Shown piece after piece: positions 34,517 through 43,191 of a stretch of 64,000 nucleotides of DNA (position 1 is its first letter; each line of letters opens with the position of its first letter). Made by a program: the position numbers and the translations under genes. Source of the DNA: Alkalicaulis satelles (GTDB taxonomy: Bacteria; Pseudomonadota; Alphaproteobacteria; Caulobacterales; Maricaulaceae); assembly GCF_008630495.1 (NCBI RefSeq), contig NZ_VWOJ01000002.1, positions 77,001 to 141,000 on the forward strand. The letters run 5' to 3'. A model generated the notes under the pieces. The model was not told the origin of the DNA, made no database searches, and was given only the letters and a program-made list of their open reading frames with translations.

Positions 34517-35560
34517 ATGAGCGACGCCCCCGCCCCTTACGCCGGCCCCGAGCGCATCCTGTCGGGGATGCAGCCCACGGGCGGGCTGCATCTTGGCAAT
34601 TATCTGGGCGCGCTGAAGCACTGGGTGCGCCTGCAGGAGGGTGTGGCCGATTGCTTCTACTGCGTGGTGGACATGCACGCCATCACGGTCGCTCATGACC
34701 CGGCGGATCTGCCCGGCCGCGTGCGGTCAGCGGCGGCGGCCTATCTCGCCGCCGGGGTCGACCCCAAGCGCAGCGCCGTCTTCGCCCAGTCCGCCGTGCC
34801 TGCCCATGCCGAGCTCGCCTGGATTTTCCAGTGCGTGGCGCGCCTGGGCTGGCTGGAGCGCATGACCCAGTTCAAGGACAAGGCCGGCAAGGACGCCGAG
34901 CGCGCCAGCGTCGGCCTGTTCACCTATCCCGTGCTGCAGGCCGCCGACATCCTGATCTACAAGGCGACCCATGTGCCCGTGGGCGAGGACCAGAAACAGC
35001 ATCTGGAGCTGTCGCGCGACATCGCCGCGCGCTTCAACCGCGATTTCGGCGCGGGCGCCAGCGTCATGCCCCTGCCCGAGCCGGTGATCCCGCCAGCGGG
35101 CGCCGGCGCGCGCATCATGTCGCTCAAGGACGGCACGGCGAAAATGTCCAAGTCCGATCCCAGCGATAATTCGCGCATCAATCTGCATGACGACGCCGAC
35201 ACCATCGCGCGCAAGATCAGGAAGGCCAAGACCGACGCCGAGCCGCTGCCCGGCAGCGCCGATGCGCTTGAGGCCCGGCCCGAGGCGCGCAATCTGGTCG
35301 GCATCTACGCCGCCCTGACGGGCCAGAGCGTGCAGGCCGTGCTGGATGAATACGCCGGACAGGGCTTCGGCGCGTTCAAGCCGAAGCTCGCCGATATCGC
35401 GGTGGAGTTCGTCGCCCCCATCGCCGGCGAATACGCCCGCCTGATCGCCGATCCGGCGGAGATCGACCGCATTCTGAAGAATGGCGCAGAGCGCGCGCGC
35501 GCCGTGGCTGAACCGGTGATCACTGAGGTGCGCGATCTTGTCGGCTACTGGAAAGGGTGA
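34517..35560 (+). CDS. trpS: Tryptophanyl-tRNA synthetase
   Basis: 347 residues, normal for class Ic TrpRS. The HIGH-like motif is GGLHLGNYL (22-30) preceded by SGMQPT, and the KMSKS motif is intact at about 209-214 (AKMSKSDPS). Charges tRNA-Trp with tryptophan. Third gene of the glnD-murJ-trpS set. Confidence 0.96.
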   Translation: MSDAPAPYAGPERILSGMQPTGGLHLGNYLGALKHWVRLQEGVADCFYCVVDMHAITVAHDPADLPGRVRSAAAAYLAAGVDPKRSAVFAQSAVPAHAELAWIFQCVARLGWLERMTQFKDKAGKDAERASVGLFTYPVLQAADILIYKATHVPVGEDQKQHLELSRDIAARFNRDFGAGASVMPLPEPVIPPAGAGARIMSLKDGTAKMSKSDPSDNSRINLHDDADTIARKIRKAKTDAEPLPGSADALEARPEARNLVGIYAALTGQSVQAVLDEYAGQGFGAFKPKLADIAVEFVAPIAGEYARLIADPAEIDRILKNGAERARAVAEPVITEVRDLVGYWKG

Positions 35561-35655
35561 GGCGTTTGGGCGCCTTGCGCCCGCGAAGCCGCCCGGCCAT
35601 ATGCCGCATCATAAAGTCCGGCGATTGCGCCGGACGCAAGACAAGGACAGGACCC

Positions 35656-36165
35656 ATGCGTCAAACCTTCTGGATCGCCGCGGGCTCCGCGCTCGCCCTG
35701 GCGGCGTGCAATGATCCCGCTCCGGCCGGTTCGGGCGAACCGGCGGCCCCTTCGGCCTCGCAAGCCGGTGTTGAAATGGCTGAAGCCGTGTTCCACGCCG
35801 AGGGCGCCTGGGTGCGCAATCCCCCGCCGGGCCGTGATGTCACCGCCGGCTTCCTGACCCTGAGCGCCGAGGGCGGGCCGGGGCGTCTGGTGGACGCGCG
35901 CACCTCCGCCGCCGCGCGCATGGAAATTCACACCATGGCCATGGAAGGCGATGTGATGCGCATGCGCCGGGTGGAAGGCTTTGACATCCCTGAAGGCGGC
36001 GCCATCACCCTGGCCCCGGGCGGGGATCATCTCATGCTGTTTGACATCGACCGCAGCGCGTTCGAGGCGGGCGAGATCACCATCGATCTGGTGTTCGAGG
36101 ACGGCCAGACCCTGAGCCAGGCCTTCACCGTGCTGGACGCCGCGCCGGTCAACGACAACGGCTAA
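35656..36165 (+). CDS. Copper chaperone PCu(A)C lipoprotein
   Basis: 169 residues from the ATG at 35656 with AAGGACAGGA upstream. The signal peptide ends in LAAC with C18 lipidated. The PCuAC domain shows the copper motif: H and M in MEIHTMAMEGDVMRMRRV and H-x-M in GGDHLML. Such proteins deliver Cu(I) to the CuA/CuB sites of cytochrome oxidase in the periplasm. A perfect 8-base-pair hairpin (35616-35635) lies 20 bases upstream of the start, and a terminator follows the gene. Confidence 0.88.
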   Translation: MRQTFWIAAGSALALAACNDPAPAGSGEPAAPSASQAGVEMAEAVFHAEGAWVRNPPPGRDVTAGFLTLSAEGGPGRLVDARTSAAARMEIHTMAMEGDVMRMRRVEGFDIPEGGAITLAPGGDHLMLFDIDRSAFEAGEITIDLVFEDGQTLSQAFTVLDAAPVNDNG

Positions 36166-36195
36166 AATCGCAGCCTAACGGCGCTGCAGAGCATC

Positions 36196-36227
36196 CGGGC
36201 CGGGCGCATCATGCGTCCGGCCCGTTT
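36196..36227 (+). terminator. Hairpin terminator after the PCuAC gene
   Basis: A 12-to-13-base-pair stem (GGGCCGGGCGCA with TGCGTCCGGCCC, one G-U) with a UCA loop, followed by GUUUCAU. The U-run is short, so strength is uncertain. It separates the convergent pcuAC and brnTA units. Confidence 0.6.
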
Positions 36228-36231
36228 CATG

Positions 36232-36525
36232 TCAGGCGGACGCCTTTTTGGCCGCCTCCATATAGGCGCGCAGGGCCGCATTGATGCGGGTCTGATACCC
36301 GCGCCCGCCCTGCTTGAAAAAGGCCAGCACATCGCGGTCCAGCCGCACCGTCACCTGCTGCTTACCATAACCCGGACGCCACACGGCCTTGGCGAAATCC
36401 TCTTCGGTCAGTTCCGGGATATCGGAAAAGTCGATGTCTTCGTCGGGGATCGCCTCGATTTCCCGCAAACGCTCCTCGGAGATGGGTGGCAGGTCTTCAA
36501 GTTTCACGCGTACGATACGTCCCAT
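36232..36525 (-). CDS. brnA: BrnA-type antitoxin
   Basis: 97 residues from the ATG at 36525, which has a strong AAAGGAGA upstream; a longer frame to 36603 is not supported. The C-terminal part QVTVRLDRDVLAFFKQGGRGYQTRINAALRAYM, seen here in pieces as LDRDVLAFFK and GYQTRINAALRAYM, is the ribbon-helix-helix domain of BrnA antitoxins, which bind DNA and neutralise BrnT. The N-terminal 50 residues are acidic. It overlaps brnT by 29 bases, as is common in this family. Autorepression through the palindromes at 36784-36836 is likely. Confidence 0.85.
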   Translation of the reverse strand: MGRIVRVKLEDLPPISEERLREIEAIPDEDIDFSDIPELTEEDFAKAVWRPGYGKQQVTVRLDRDVLAFFKQGGRGYQTRINAALRAYMEAAKKASA

Positions 36526-36784
36526 GAAAGCGTCTCCTTTCCTCTCGACGCGCAGGCCGCGCCGAGATGATGCGGATGCGGCCCGAGCGGTCAGTGTGCA
36601 CAATGGCGATCACCGGACGCCCGCCAAGAGGGCCGACGGCTATCCATCGCGCCTCACCACCGGGACCTGCGCGGGCCGGGATCAAGACATAGTCGCCGGA
36701 GAATAATTCGGAAGCCTCATCAAACCCGATGCCATGCTTAGCCCGGTTGGCGCGGTCCTTCTCCTCATCCCACTCAAACTGCAT
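36497..36784 (-). CDS. brnT: BrnT-type ribonuclease toxin
   Basis: 95 residues from the ATG at 36784. The N-terminus QFEWDEEKDRANRAKHGI and the following FDEASELF are the family signature, and the C-terminal IISARPARREERRRF also matches. BrnT folds like RelE and cleaves RNA to arrest growth under stress. No Shine-Dalgarno is visible before this ATG because an operator palindrome occupies that place; a TTG nine codons upstream is an alternative start. It lies 73 bases after trpB on the same strand. Confidence 0.85.
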   Translation of the reverse strand: MQFEWDEEKDRANRAKHGIGFDEASELFSGDYVLIPARAGPGGEARWIAVGPLGGRPVIAIVHTDRSGRIRIISARPARREERRRFHGTYRTRET

Positions 36785-36836
36785 TGTAGCTACAAATGTC
36801 GTTACAAACAAGCACCTGTCAGGCGCAATTGTAACG
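36784..36836 (-). promoter_or_regulatory. Putative brnTA operator with four TTGTARC half-sites
   Basis: A perfect 12-base palindrome TTGTAGCTACAA (36784-36795) touches the brnT start codon, and CGTTACAA (36800-36807) pairs with TTGTAACG (36829-36836), an 8-base inverted repeat with 21 bases between. All four arms share the half-site TTGTARC. The place and symmetry fit a ribbon-helix-helix repressor such as BrnA. Confidence 0.55.
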
Positions 36837-36857
36837 CATATACGCGCAAAGCGCGAA

Positions 36858-38069
36858 CTACAACGCCACCCCCAGCGCGCCCGCCACGCTGAACACGTCC
36901 TTGTCGCCGCGTCCGCACATATTCATCAGGATGACGCCGTCGGGGCCGAGTTCTTTGGCCAGGTCGCGCACGCGGGCCAGCGCGTGGGCGGGTTCGAGGG
37001 CCGGGATGATGCCTTCGAGCTTTGAGCAGAGCTGGAACATCTCCAGCGCCTCGGCGTCGGTGGCGGCGCGGTATTCGGCCCGTCCCATATCGTGCAAGAA
37101 GGCGTGTTCCGGCCCGATGCCGGGATAGTCGAGACCGGCGGAGATGGAGTGGCCTTCGGTGATCTGGCCATCGGCGTCCTGCAGAAGATAGGTGCGGTTG
37201 CCGTGCAGAATGCCCGGCTTGCCGCCATTGAGGCTGGCGGCGTGGTCGGGCGTGTCCAGCCCCTTGCCGGCGGCCTCCACGCCGATCAGGCGCACGCTCT
37301 CGTCTTCCAGGAAGGGATGGAACAGGCCCATGGCGTTCGACCCGCCGCCAATGCACGCCACGGCGGCGTCGGGCAGGCGGCCTATGCGCTCGAGCATCTG
37401 CTGGCGCGCCTCGCGTCCGATCACGGACTGAAAATCGCGCACCATCATCGGGTAGGGGTGCGGGCCGGCCACCGTGCCGATGACGTAGAAGGTTTCGTCG
37501 GGATAGGTGACCCAGTCCCTCAAGGCCTCGTTCATGGCGTCTTTCAGCGTGCCGCGCCCGGAGGTGACAGCATGGACCTTGGCGCCCAGCAGCTTCATGC
37601 GGAACACGTTGGGCTTCTGGCGCTCCACGTCCGTGGCGCCCATGAACACCTCGCACGGAATGCCGAAGCGCGCCGCCACCGTGGCGGTGGCCACGCCATG
37701 CTGGCCCGCGCCGGTTTCGGCGATGATGCGGGTCTTGCCCATGCGCTTGGCCAGCAGCACCTGGCCCAGGCAGTTATTGATCTTGTGCGCGCCGGTATGA
37801 TTGAGCTCGTCACGCTTGAACCAGATTTTGGCGCCGCCGAAAGCCTCCGTCAGGCGCTCGGCGAAATAGAGCGGGCTCGGCCGGCCGACAAAATCGCGGC
37901 TGAACAGGTCGAACTCGGCAAGGAAGTCCGGGTCATCCTTGTACTGAGCATAGGCCGCCTCAAGCGCCAGGATATTGGGCATCAGCGTCTCGGCCACATA
38001 ACGCCCGCCAAACGCGCCAAACCGGCCTTGCGCATCGGGGTACTGGGAAAAGGCGTTGGGCTGGGTCAT
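36858..38069 (-). CDS. trpB: Tryptophan synthase beta chain
   Basis: 403 residues from the ATG at 38069; a longer frame to 38126 has no better signal. PLP enzyme that condenses indole with serine. The PLP lysine is K96 in [11 protein letters not shown]; also [25 protein letters not shown] and the entry region [18 protein letters not shown], all normal for TrpB1. It lies 50 bases after trpF. trpA, which usually follows, is absent; brnTA takes that place. Confidence 0.96.
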   Translation of the reverse strand: MTQPNAFSQYPDAQGRFGAFGGRYVAETLMPNILALEAAYAQYKDDPDFLAEFDLFSRDFVGRPSPLYFAERLTEAFGGAKIWFKRDELNHTGAHKINNCLGQVLLAKRMGKTRIIAETGAGQHGVATATVAARFGIPCEVFMGATDVERQKPNVFRMKLLGAKVHAVTSGRGTLKDAMNEALRDWVTYPDETFYVIGTVAGPHPYPMMVRDFQSVIGREARQQMLERIGRLPDAAVACIGGGSNAMGLFHPFLEDESVRLIGVEAAGKGLDTPDHAASLNGGKPGILHGNRTYLLQDADGQITEGHSISAGLDYPGIGPEHAFLHDMGRAEYRAATDAEALEMFQLCSKLEGIIPALEPAHALARVRDLAKELGPDGVILMNMCGRGDKDVFSVAGALGVAL

Positions 38070-38119
38070 GGGAGGGGTCCTGAAAATTTCAAAGCGGGTG
38101 AAGAGAAGCCGCTTGCGCG

Positions 38120-38773
38120 TCAGCACGCAAGCGGGCGGGGCTTACGCGCTGCAGCGATGAAGGCCCTGATCTTGTCTGCATCCTTGACGCCGGGACGCGC
38201 CTCCACGCCGGAGACCACATCCACCCCGCGCGCGCCGCTCTGAGCGATGGCGTCTGCGACGTTGTCCACGCTCAGCCCGCCGGCCAGCAGCCAGGGCGCG
38301 CCGGGATCAAATCCGCTCAGAAGGCTGTAATCCCAGCCGACCCCCAGCCCGCCGGGCCGGGAGGCGTCTGCGGGCGGTTTGGCGTCAAACACGAACCCGT
38401 CCACACAGCCGCGCCAGCGCGTTGCCCGCTCCAGATCGTCTGCGGCCGACACCCCAAGCGCCTTCCACACGCCCTCTCCGGCATAAGCGCGCGCATCCAG
38501 GCATCGCGCCGGGCTCTCATCGCCGTGCAACTGGATGATGTCGGGCGCCATGCGCGCCAGCACCTCGCCCAGCAGCGCGTCATCAGGATCGACCAGCACC
38601 GCCACAGAGCGCGCCGCACCTTTATGCGCCGCCAGCGCCCCGGCCTCGGTCGGGCTCAACGCCCGGGGCGAGCGCGGAAAAATGATAAAGCCCAGATAAT
38701 CGGCGCCCGCCGCCACGGCGGTCTCCACAGAGACCCTGTCATTGAGACCGCAGATTTTGACGATTGTGCTCAT
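38120..38773 (-). CDS. trpF: Phosphoribosylanthranilate isomerase
   Basis: 217 residues from the ATG at 38773. Amadori rearrangement in tryptophan synthesis. Motifs VKICGL (5-10) with the catalytic Cys, [23 protein letters not shown], and the phosphate-binding [11 protein letters not shown] near the end followed by GVDVVSGVE. First gene of the trpF-trpB pair. The region upstream (38774-38986) contains a palindromic repeat element. Confidence 0.93.
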   Translation of the reverse strand: MSTIVKICGLNDRVSVETAVAAGADYLGFIIFPRSPRALSPTEAGALAAHKGAARSVAVLVDPDDALLGEVLARMAPDIIQLHGDESPARCLDARAYAGEGVWKALGVSAADDLERATRWRGCVDGFVFDAKPPADASRPGGLGVGWDYSLLSGFDPGAPWLLAGGLSVDNVADAIAQSGARGVDVVSGVEARPGVKDADKIRAFIAAARKPRPLAC

Positions 38774-38873
38774 GGGGCCGGATATAGGCCGCCTTGGCGG
38801 CATGAGAAAGCGGCGGGATGGGATGGGCGGCGCGTACGATCAATTGAACGCCGCACCCCGCCTTCCCCCCTTG

Positions 38874-38943
38874 CGTTTCCCCGTCGAAAGATGGGGTCCA
38901 GCAGCATAGGCGCCCTGGGTCCCGGCGTTCGCCGGGAAAACGC
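38874..38943. repeat. REP-like palindromic element between the methyltransferase gene and trpF
   Basis: Two stems: CCCC-GTCGAAAGAT-GGGG (38879-38896) and TCCCGGCG-TT-CGCCGGGA (38920-38937, perfect 8-base-pair). The right unit contains the phrase CCCTGGGTCCCGGCG that is typical of dispersed intergenic repeats in Alphaproteobacteria, and reads as the frequent false peptide FPGERRDPG. No gene here. Confidence 0.65.
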
Positions 38944-38986
38944 ATAATTGAGATGTGGAGGGTATCACTTCAAAGGCTTGCACCCC

Positions 38987-39610
38987 TCACCGCGACGCGG
39001 CGCCGCGCACCGTGTAACCGGCGATCTTCGGGGTTTTGGGCAGATAATCGGCCTCCATCCTTGTGATGGAGAAGCCGGCGCGCGCAATCATCGCGGCGGG
39101 ATCGCGGGTGAGGCGGCATCCGCCCGCCAGCGGTTTCCAGACCGGCTCGATGCGCCGCTGCCAGCGGGCCACGCCCTCATCGGGCGCCAGGCCATGTTCG
39201 CAGAACAGGAGCTGGCCGCCGGGTTTGAGCGCGCGGCGCAGGGCGGCCAGCGCCTGGTCCGGATCCGGGATGGTGCAGGCGGTATAGGTCAGCACGAGGG
39301 TATCGAAGCTGTCAGGCTCCAGCGCCGCCGCCTCGGCGGTTTCGGCGCGCCAGCTTATGGAGACCGGGCTTTGCGCGATGGCTGGGGCGGCCTTGCGGCG
39401 CATGCCTTCAGAAGGCTCCAGCGCGACGATTTCGCTGACCCGGGAGGGGTCATAAAAGCCCAGATTGGTTCCGGATCCGAAACCGATCTCCAGCACCCGG
39501 CCTCTGGCTTCAGGGATCAGGCGCGCGCGCTGCTTCATGATCTGCGGCGCGCCGCACGCGCAGCCGATCAGATGCGGCAGGACATGGGTCTCATAAAGCT
39601 GTGCGATCAT
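38987..39610 (-). CDS. Class I SAM-dependent methyltransferase
   Basis: 207 residues. Motif I is EIGFGSGTNLGFY near 41-53, motif II region IVALEPSEGM, and LVLTYTACTIPDPDQALAALRR with LKPGGQLLFCEHG. The C-terminal half, with a Cys-rich start (IGCACGAP) and KPLAGGCRLTRDP, resembles the METTL7-like or UbiE-like groups. Substrate unknown; small thiols or lipids are possible. Monocistronic as far as the window shows. Confidence 0.82.
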   Translation of the reverse strand: MIAQLYETHVLPHLIGCACGAPQIMKQRARLIPEARGRVLEIGFGSGTNLGFYDPSRVSEIVALEPSEGMRRKAAPAIAQSPVSISWRAETAEAAALEPDSFDTLVLTYTACTIPDPDQALAALRRALKPGGQLLFCEHGLAPDEGVARWQRRIEPVWKPLAGGCRLTRDPAAMIARAGFSITRMEADYLPKTPKIAGYTVRGAASR

Positions 39611-39711
39611 GACTTGCGCCTCCGGCTGGCCGCTGACGGTGGCCGCCAGAGCGCTGCAGCGTCAAGCCGGGATGGAAAGGGCGGGCGCACACCCTTGCGT
39701 GAGCTGCGCCT

Positions 39712-40431
39712 TCACGCCTCGGCCTCGCGCGTTTCGTCCAGGCGCCAGCGGGCGGCGGTGACGGCGGGCTCCAGGCTCAGCCGGCCCACGATCTGCTCGA
39801 GCACGCTGTCGGCGCGGATGTCGGCATTGAGCGCGGCGGATACCTCCACCCGGTCGCTTTCCTCGATATTGGCGCTTTCCAGCGCGCGCAAATGCAGCTT
39901 GCCCGACGCCACGCCCTGCAGGAGCAGGGCGCGGATATGGGCTTCCTGTTCGGCCCGGCAGGTGATGGTGACGGCGTAATCCTGCGGTCCGTCCAGCGCG
40001 GTCACAGGCTGGCGGTTGATGCGCGCGGCGAGCGGACGCAGCAACAGATTCACCGCCACCACCATGGCCGCCACGATGATGGCGTAGACCAGCGCGCCGG
40101 CGCCCGCGAGCACGCCCACGGCCGCCGCGCACCACAGGGTCGCAGCGGTGTTGAGCCCGCGCACATTGAAGCCTTCGCGGAAAATGATCCCGGCGCCGAT
40201 AAAGCCGACGCCCGACACCACCTGGGCGGCGACCCGGGTCGGGCTCACCTCGTCGCCGCCGAACAGGGCGGAGAACACCACAAAACTCGCCGCGCCCAGC
40301 GAGACCAGCGTATTGGTGCGCAGGCCCGCCATGCGCTGGCGCCACTGGCGCTCCAGCCCGATGGCCGCGCCCAGCACCAGGGCGGCGAACAGATTGATGG
40401 CGGCCCAGAACGGCCCTGCTGTCTCGATCAT
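39712..40431 (-). CDS. MgtC/SapB family membrane protein
   Basis: 239 residues. Four or five N-terminal helices include LVLGAAIGLERQWRQRMAGLRTNTLVSLGA, the MgtC signature region, and GVGFIGAGIIF. A cytosolic C-terminal domain (about 145-235) is ACT-like. The family is linked to growth at low magnesium and to ATP synthase control. mgtE lies 850 bases upstream on the same strand, which suits a magnesium theme, but no common operon is evident. Confidence 0.88.
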   Translation of the reverse strand: MIETAGPFWAAINLFAALVLGAAIGLERQWRQRMAGLRTNTLVSLGAASFVVFSALFGGDEVSPTRVAAQVVSGVGFIGAGIIFREGFNVRGLNTAATLWCAAAVGVLAGAGALVYAIIVAAMVVAVNLLLRPLAARINRQPVTALDGPQDYAVTITCRAEQEAHIRALLLQGVASGKLHLRALESANIEESDRVEVSAALNADIRADSVLEQIVGRLSLEPAVTAARWRLDETREAEA

Positions 40432-40515
40432 GCCCGGCTCTTTTTACTGCTGTGCGCCGCCTATACCCCGCCGGGCCGGAGCCATCCAGCCCGGCGGGGT
40501 CCGTACAGGCGTGAT

Positions 40516-41199
40516 TTAGAACTCGAAGCTCAGGCCAACGGTGAACCAGTTGGCGCGGTCGCCGTCGAGATTGCGGCCATAGGCGAGTTCCAGGGCCGCC
40601 GCGCCGCCGAACAGATAGGGCCGCACGCCGGCCTGGAAGCCGGGGCTTCCGGTCTCGCCGCCAAAGGTTTCGGCGATCAGCTCGCCACGGTCGAACAGGA
40701 GCTGCCCGCCCATGCCCCAGACCGCCTCGGTCTGACGGGTGGCCTGATCACGCTCCACGCCCGCGTTGAGATTGACCAGAACGCGCTCGCCCACCGGCAC
40801 GGTGACGGGCACGACGGCGTAGACGGTGTCGGCCCGGCGCACGACGCCGGCATGGCCGCTGCCCAGCGACAGGGCCACGCCCACCCCGTCCTCATCCACA
40901 TCGCGCAGGGCGATCTTGACCGCCGGGGCCACGGTGGTCTCCCACTCATCAGCCCGCCGGGCGTTTTCAAACGTCAGCTCGAACTCGATCCAGGGCAGGG
41001 CCTCGAACACATAGCCCGGCGAGGCCACGAAGATGAGATCGTCATTGTCCGCCAGCGACAACCAGGTCTCCAGCTTGAACTTGCCGGGCGTGGCGATGCC
41101 GGCATCGTCCACCGCATAGGGGCCGCCCGAGGCGAAGGCCGGGCTGGCCAGAAGGGCGAAAGCGCCGGCCAGGCCGGCGAGGTTAAAGGTCTTTTTCAT
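40516..41199 (-). CDS. Predicted outer-membrane beta-barrel protein
   Basis: 227 residues from the ATG at 41199 with GAGGAGA upstream; a longer frame to 41352 is rejected. Signal peptide ends at SPAFASG (about 23). The mature protein alternates short beta-strands (KLETWLSLADNDDL, IEFELTFEN, VKIALRDV) and ends in GLSFEF, with the C-terminal Phe preferred by the BAM machinery. Such proteins are often annotated as putative porins or transporters without proof. It lies 82 bases after mgtE and may be cotranscribed. Confidence 0.65.
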   Translation of the reverse strand: MKKTFNLAGLAGAFALLASPAFASGGPYAVDDAGIATPGKFKLETWLSLADNDDLIFVASPGYVFEALPWIEFELTFENARRADEWETTVAPAVKIALRDVDEDGVGVALSLGSGHAGVVRRADTVYAVVPVTVPVGERVLVNLNAGVERDQATRQTEAVWGMGGQLLFDRGELIAETFGGETGSPGFQAGVRPYLFGGAAALELAYGRNLDGDRANWFTVGLSFEF

Positions 41200-41281
41200 G
41201 GGTCTGTCTCCTCGCGGCGGCGCAGGGCTCACACTGGCGCCGCCGCGTAACAATGGTTTTTCAATCGGCTTGTTCTGTCCG

Positions 41282-42679
41282 TCAGGCCGCCGCAGCGGAC
41301 ATATCGAGCAGGGCGGTGGCGATGGAGAAGTAGATGAGCACGCCCGCCGCATCGGCGATGGAGGTTATCAGCGGGGCCGAGGCCGCCGCCGGGTCCAGCT
41401 TCAGCCGCGACAGGATGAAGGGCAGGCTCATCCCGATGACCGAACCGACCAGAACGATCACCACCATGGACAGCGACACCACAAGAGCGATCTCGGGACC
41501 GCCGCGGAAAATGCCAATGGTGGAAACCGCGATGGCCATGGTGATCCCCAGCAGCAGCGCCACGAAGGTCTCACGCCCGACCATCTTGCCCCAGTCGGAC
41601 AGCTTCACATCGCCAATCGCCAGGCCGCGCACCATCAGGGTGGCCGCCTGGGAGCCGGCATTGCCGCCCGAATCGATCAGCAGGGGCAGGAAGAACACCA
41701 GCGCCACATAGGCCATGATGGTGTCTTCGAAATAGGCGATGCCTGCGCCGGAAAAGATATTGCCGAACACCAGGAGCACCAGCCACACGATACGCATGCG
41801 GTAGAGCACGAAGGTGGAGGCGGTGCGCACATTGGTGATGCGCTTCATGCCAGGCACATAGCCCTTCTGGTCGCCGCCCACGTCCTGCACGCCGCCAGAC
41901 CGGTAGAAGTCCTCGGTGGCTTCTGCGGCCTGCACGTCCATGGCGTCGTCCGCAGTGATGATGCCCACCAGTGCGTCGCCGCCATTGATCACCGGGATGG
42001 CCAGAAGGTCATACCTGGCGATCTTGCGCGCAGCCTCTTCCTGTGAGTCCTGGGCGCGTACGCAGATCACGTCGCGCACCATGATGTCGCCGACCTTGGC
42101 CTCGTCGGGCTTGGTCAGCAGGTCACGAAGCGAGACCACGCCGATCAGCCGGCGCTGATCGTCGACCACATAGGAATCGTAGATGGTTTCCTTGTTGGGC
42201 GCTTCCTTGCGCAGTTTCTCAATCGCCTGGACCGTGGTCAGCTCCGGCGTGAGGGTGGCGTAATCGGACGTCATGATCGCGCCGCACGTGCCGTCCTCAT
42301 AGGCGGCCAGCTTGCGGATATCCTCCCGGTCGGCCTGGGCCAGGACCGGCAGGAGCTGGTTCTGCAGGGAGTCCGGCAGTTCGGCGAACAGGTCCGCGCG
42401 CTCGTCATGGGACATAGCCCCGATGAGAGCGGCCAGATCGTCACGCTTCATCAGCGTGGCGACCGCCACCTGGGTGTCGACGGGCAGATAGCCGAACGCC
42501 TTGGCCGCCGTTTCAACCGGCAGGACGGGCAGGATGCGGGCGATGTCATAGGGCGTCAGCTCGCCCAGCGCGTTGGCGATGTCAGCCGGATGAAGATGGG
42601 CGAGAGCCGCGGCGATGGAAGCGGTGTCGTCATTGGCGAGAAACTCGCGCAGCGCCGAGGTGATGTGGTTCTTTGTCAT
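41282..42679 (-). CDS. mgtE: Magnesium transporter MgtE
   Basis: 465 residues from the ATG at 42679 with GGAGA upstream. In order: MgtE N domain of superhelical repeats (about 10-130, with LHPADIANALGEL); two CBS domains (about 135-250, with GVVSLRDLL and GIITADDAMDV); and a five-helix membrane domain with PLLIDSGGNAGSQAATLMVRG carried across the pore, where the Mg-coordinating Asp lies. The N and CBS domains act as an internal Mg sensor. The 5' flank is an unusually long non-coding stretch (42680-43191). Confidence 0.95.
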   Translation of the reverse strand: MTKNHITSALREFLANDDTASIAAALAHLHPADIANALGELTPYDIARILPVLPVETAAKAFGYLPVDTQVAVATLMKRDDLAALIGAMSHDERADLFAELPDSLQNQLLPVLAQADREDIRKLAAYEDGTCGAIMTSDYATLTPELTTVQAIEKLRKEAPNKETIYDSYVVDDQRRLIGVVSLRDLLTKPDEAKVGDIMVRDVICVRAQDSQEEAARKIARYDLLAIPVINGGDALVGIITADDAMDVQAAEATEDFYRSGGVQDVGGDQKGYVPGMKRITNVRTASTFVLYRMRIVWLVLLVFGNIFSGAGIAYFEDTIMAYVALVFFLPLLIDSGGNAGSQAATLMVRGLAIGDVKLSDWGKMVGRETFVALLLGITMAIAVSTIGIFRGGPEIALVVSLSMVVIVLVGSVIGMSLPFILSRLKLDPAAASAPLITSIADAAGVLIYFSIATALLDMSAAAA

Positions 42680-42819
42680 GGCGTGTCTCCAGACAGTTGG
42701 TCTGCCGGAGAACGCGCCAGACCTCACATTGTCATGAAGTCGGGTCCGGCCTCCGGCCTGGAAAATCGGGAAATGTCAGGAATTGCGGGCGCGCCAGCTT
42801 GCGCCGGACAGATCGCCCG

Positions 42820-42840
42820 CCAACTAGATGGGTCGTCCAT
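42820..42840 (-). repeat. Imperfect direct repeat, copy 1 (mgtE-proximal)
   Basis: On the minus strand ATGGACGACCCATCTAGTTGG. It matches the copy at 43059-43079 at 16 of 21 positions: ATGGACG and ATCTAGT are identical, and most differences fall in the three to four bases between them. Confidence 0.5.
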
Positions 42841-43058
42841 ATCGCCTCCTTCCCCGCGCTGCGCGCACACGGCGCAAAGGCGCCGCGCGCAAGGAGCGCG
42901 CTCCAGATCTGCAGCGGAAGCGAAGGATGGTTCGCCGCCGCGCCGGATCAGCCGTTAGGGCTGTCGGCGCGGCGCGGGGCAGGCCCGTGAAGGGGCCGCC
43001 GGGCGCTGCGTCAGCAGCCGGTCAGGCTCAATTTATCGTGTCGAACCGGGCCCGAGGC

Positions 43059-43079
43059 CCGACTAGATCCACCGTCCAT
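43059..43079 (-). repeat. Imperfect direct repeat, copy 2
   Basis: On the minus strand ATGGACGGTGGATCTAGTCGG, partner of the sequence at 42820-42840, 239 bases away. It is followed by a GGGCC/GGCCC hairpin. Could be a pair of protein-binding sites, an RNA module used twice, or the ends of a small inserted segment. Confidence 0.5.
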
Positions 43080-43093
43080 TGAAGTCCGTGTCC

Positions 43094-43118
43094 ATAAACG
43101 CTGGCGCAGCTGCCAGCG
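43094..43118 (-). terminator. Probable terminator after the GDT1-type gene
   Basis: On the minus strand CGCTGGC-AGCTGC-GCCAGCG, a perfect 7-base-pair stem, is followed directly by TTTAT. It lies about 75 bases after the stop of the upstream gene. Confidence 0.55.
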
Positions 43119-43191
43119 CGGGCTGCTTACGCGCCTGCAGCACGGGCGTCAAGGCCGGTTCCGGCGCCCGGCGCCAGAAAAACACCGCGCC

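Larger units (their letters stand above)
42680..43093 (-). other. Long non-coding leader region upstream of mgtE
   Basis: About 410 bases with no credible gene and several GC-rich hairpins on the minus strand, for example GGGCC-TC-GGGCCC near 43050 and GGCCCCTTCACGGGCC near 42995. Two imperfect copies of a 21-base sequence flank it. I see no match to the M-box (ykoK) Mg riboswitch, tmRNA, RNase P or SRP RNA. It may be a structured 5' UTR of mgtE or a small RNA gene. Confidence 0.4.

Noticed and set aside
38739-38945. Small minus-strand frame beginning FPGERRDPG
   Set aside because: This peptide is the common false translation of a dispersed intergenic repeat.
42781-43093. M-box Mg riboswitch, tmRNA, RNase P or guanidine-II element upstream of mgtE
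   Set aside because: The diagnostic sequences of these RNAs are not present; a GGACGA loop in one 21-base copy is not matched by the other.
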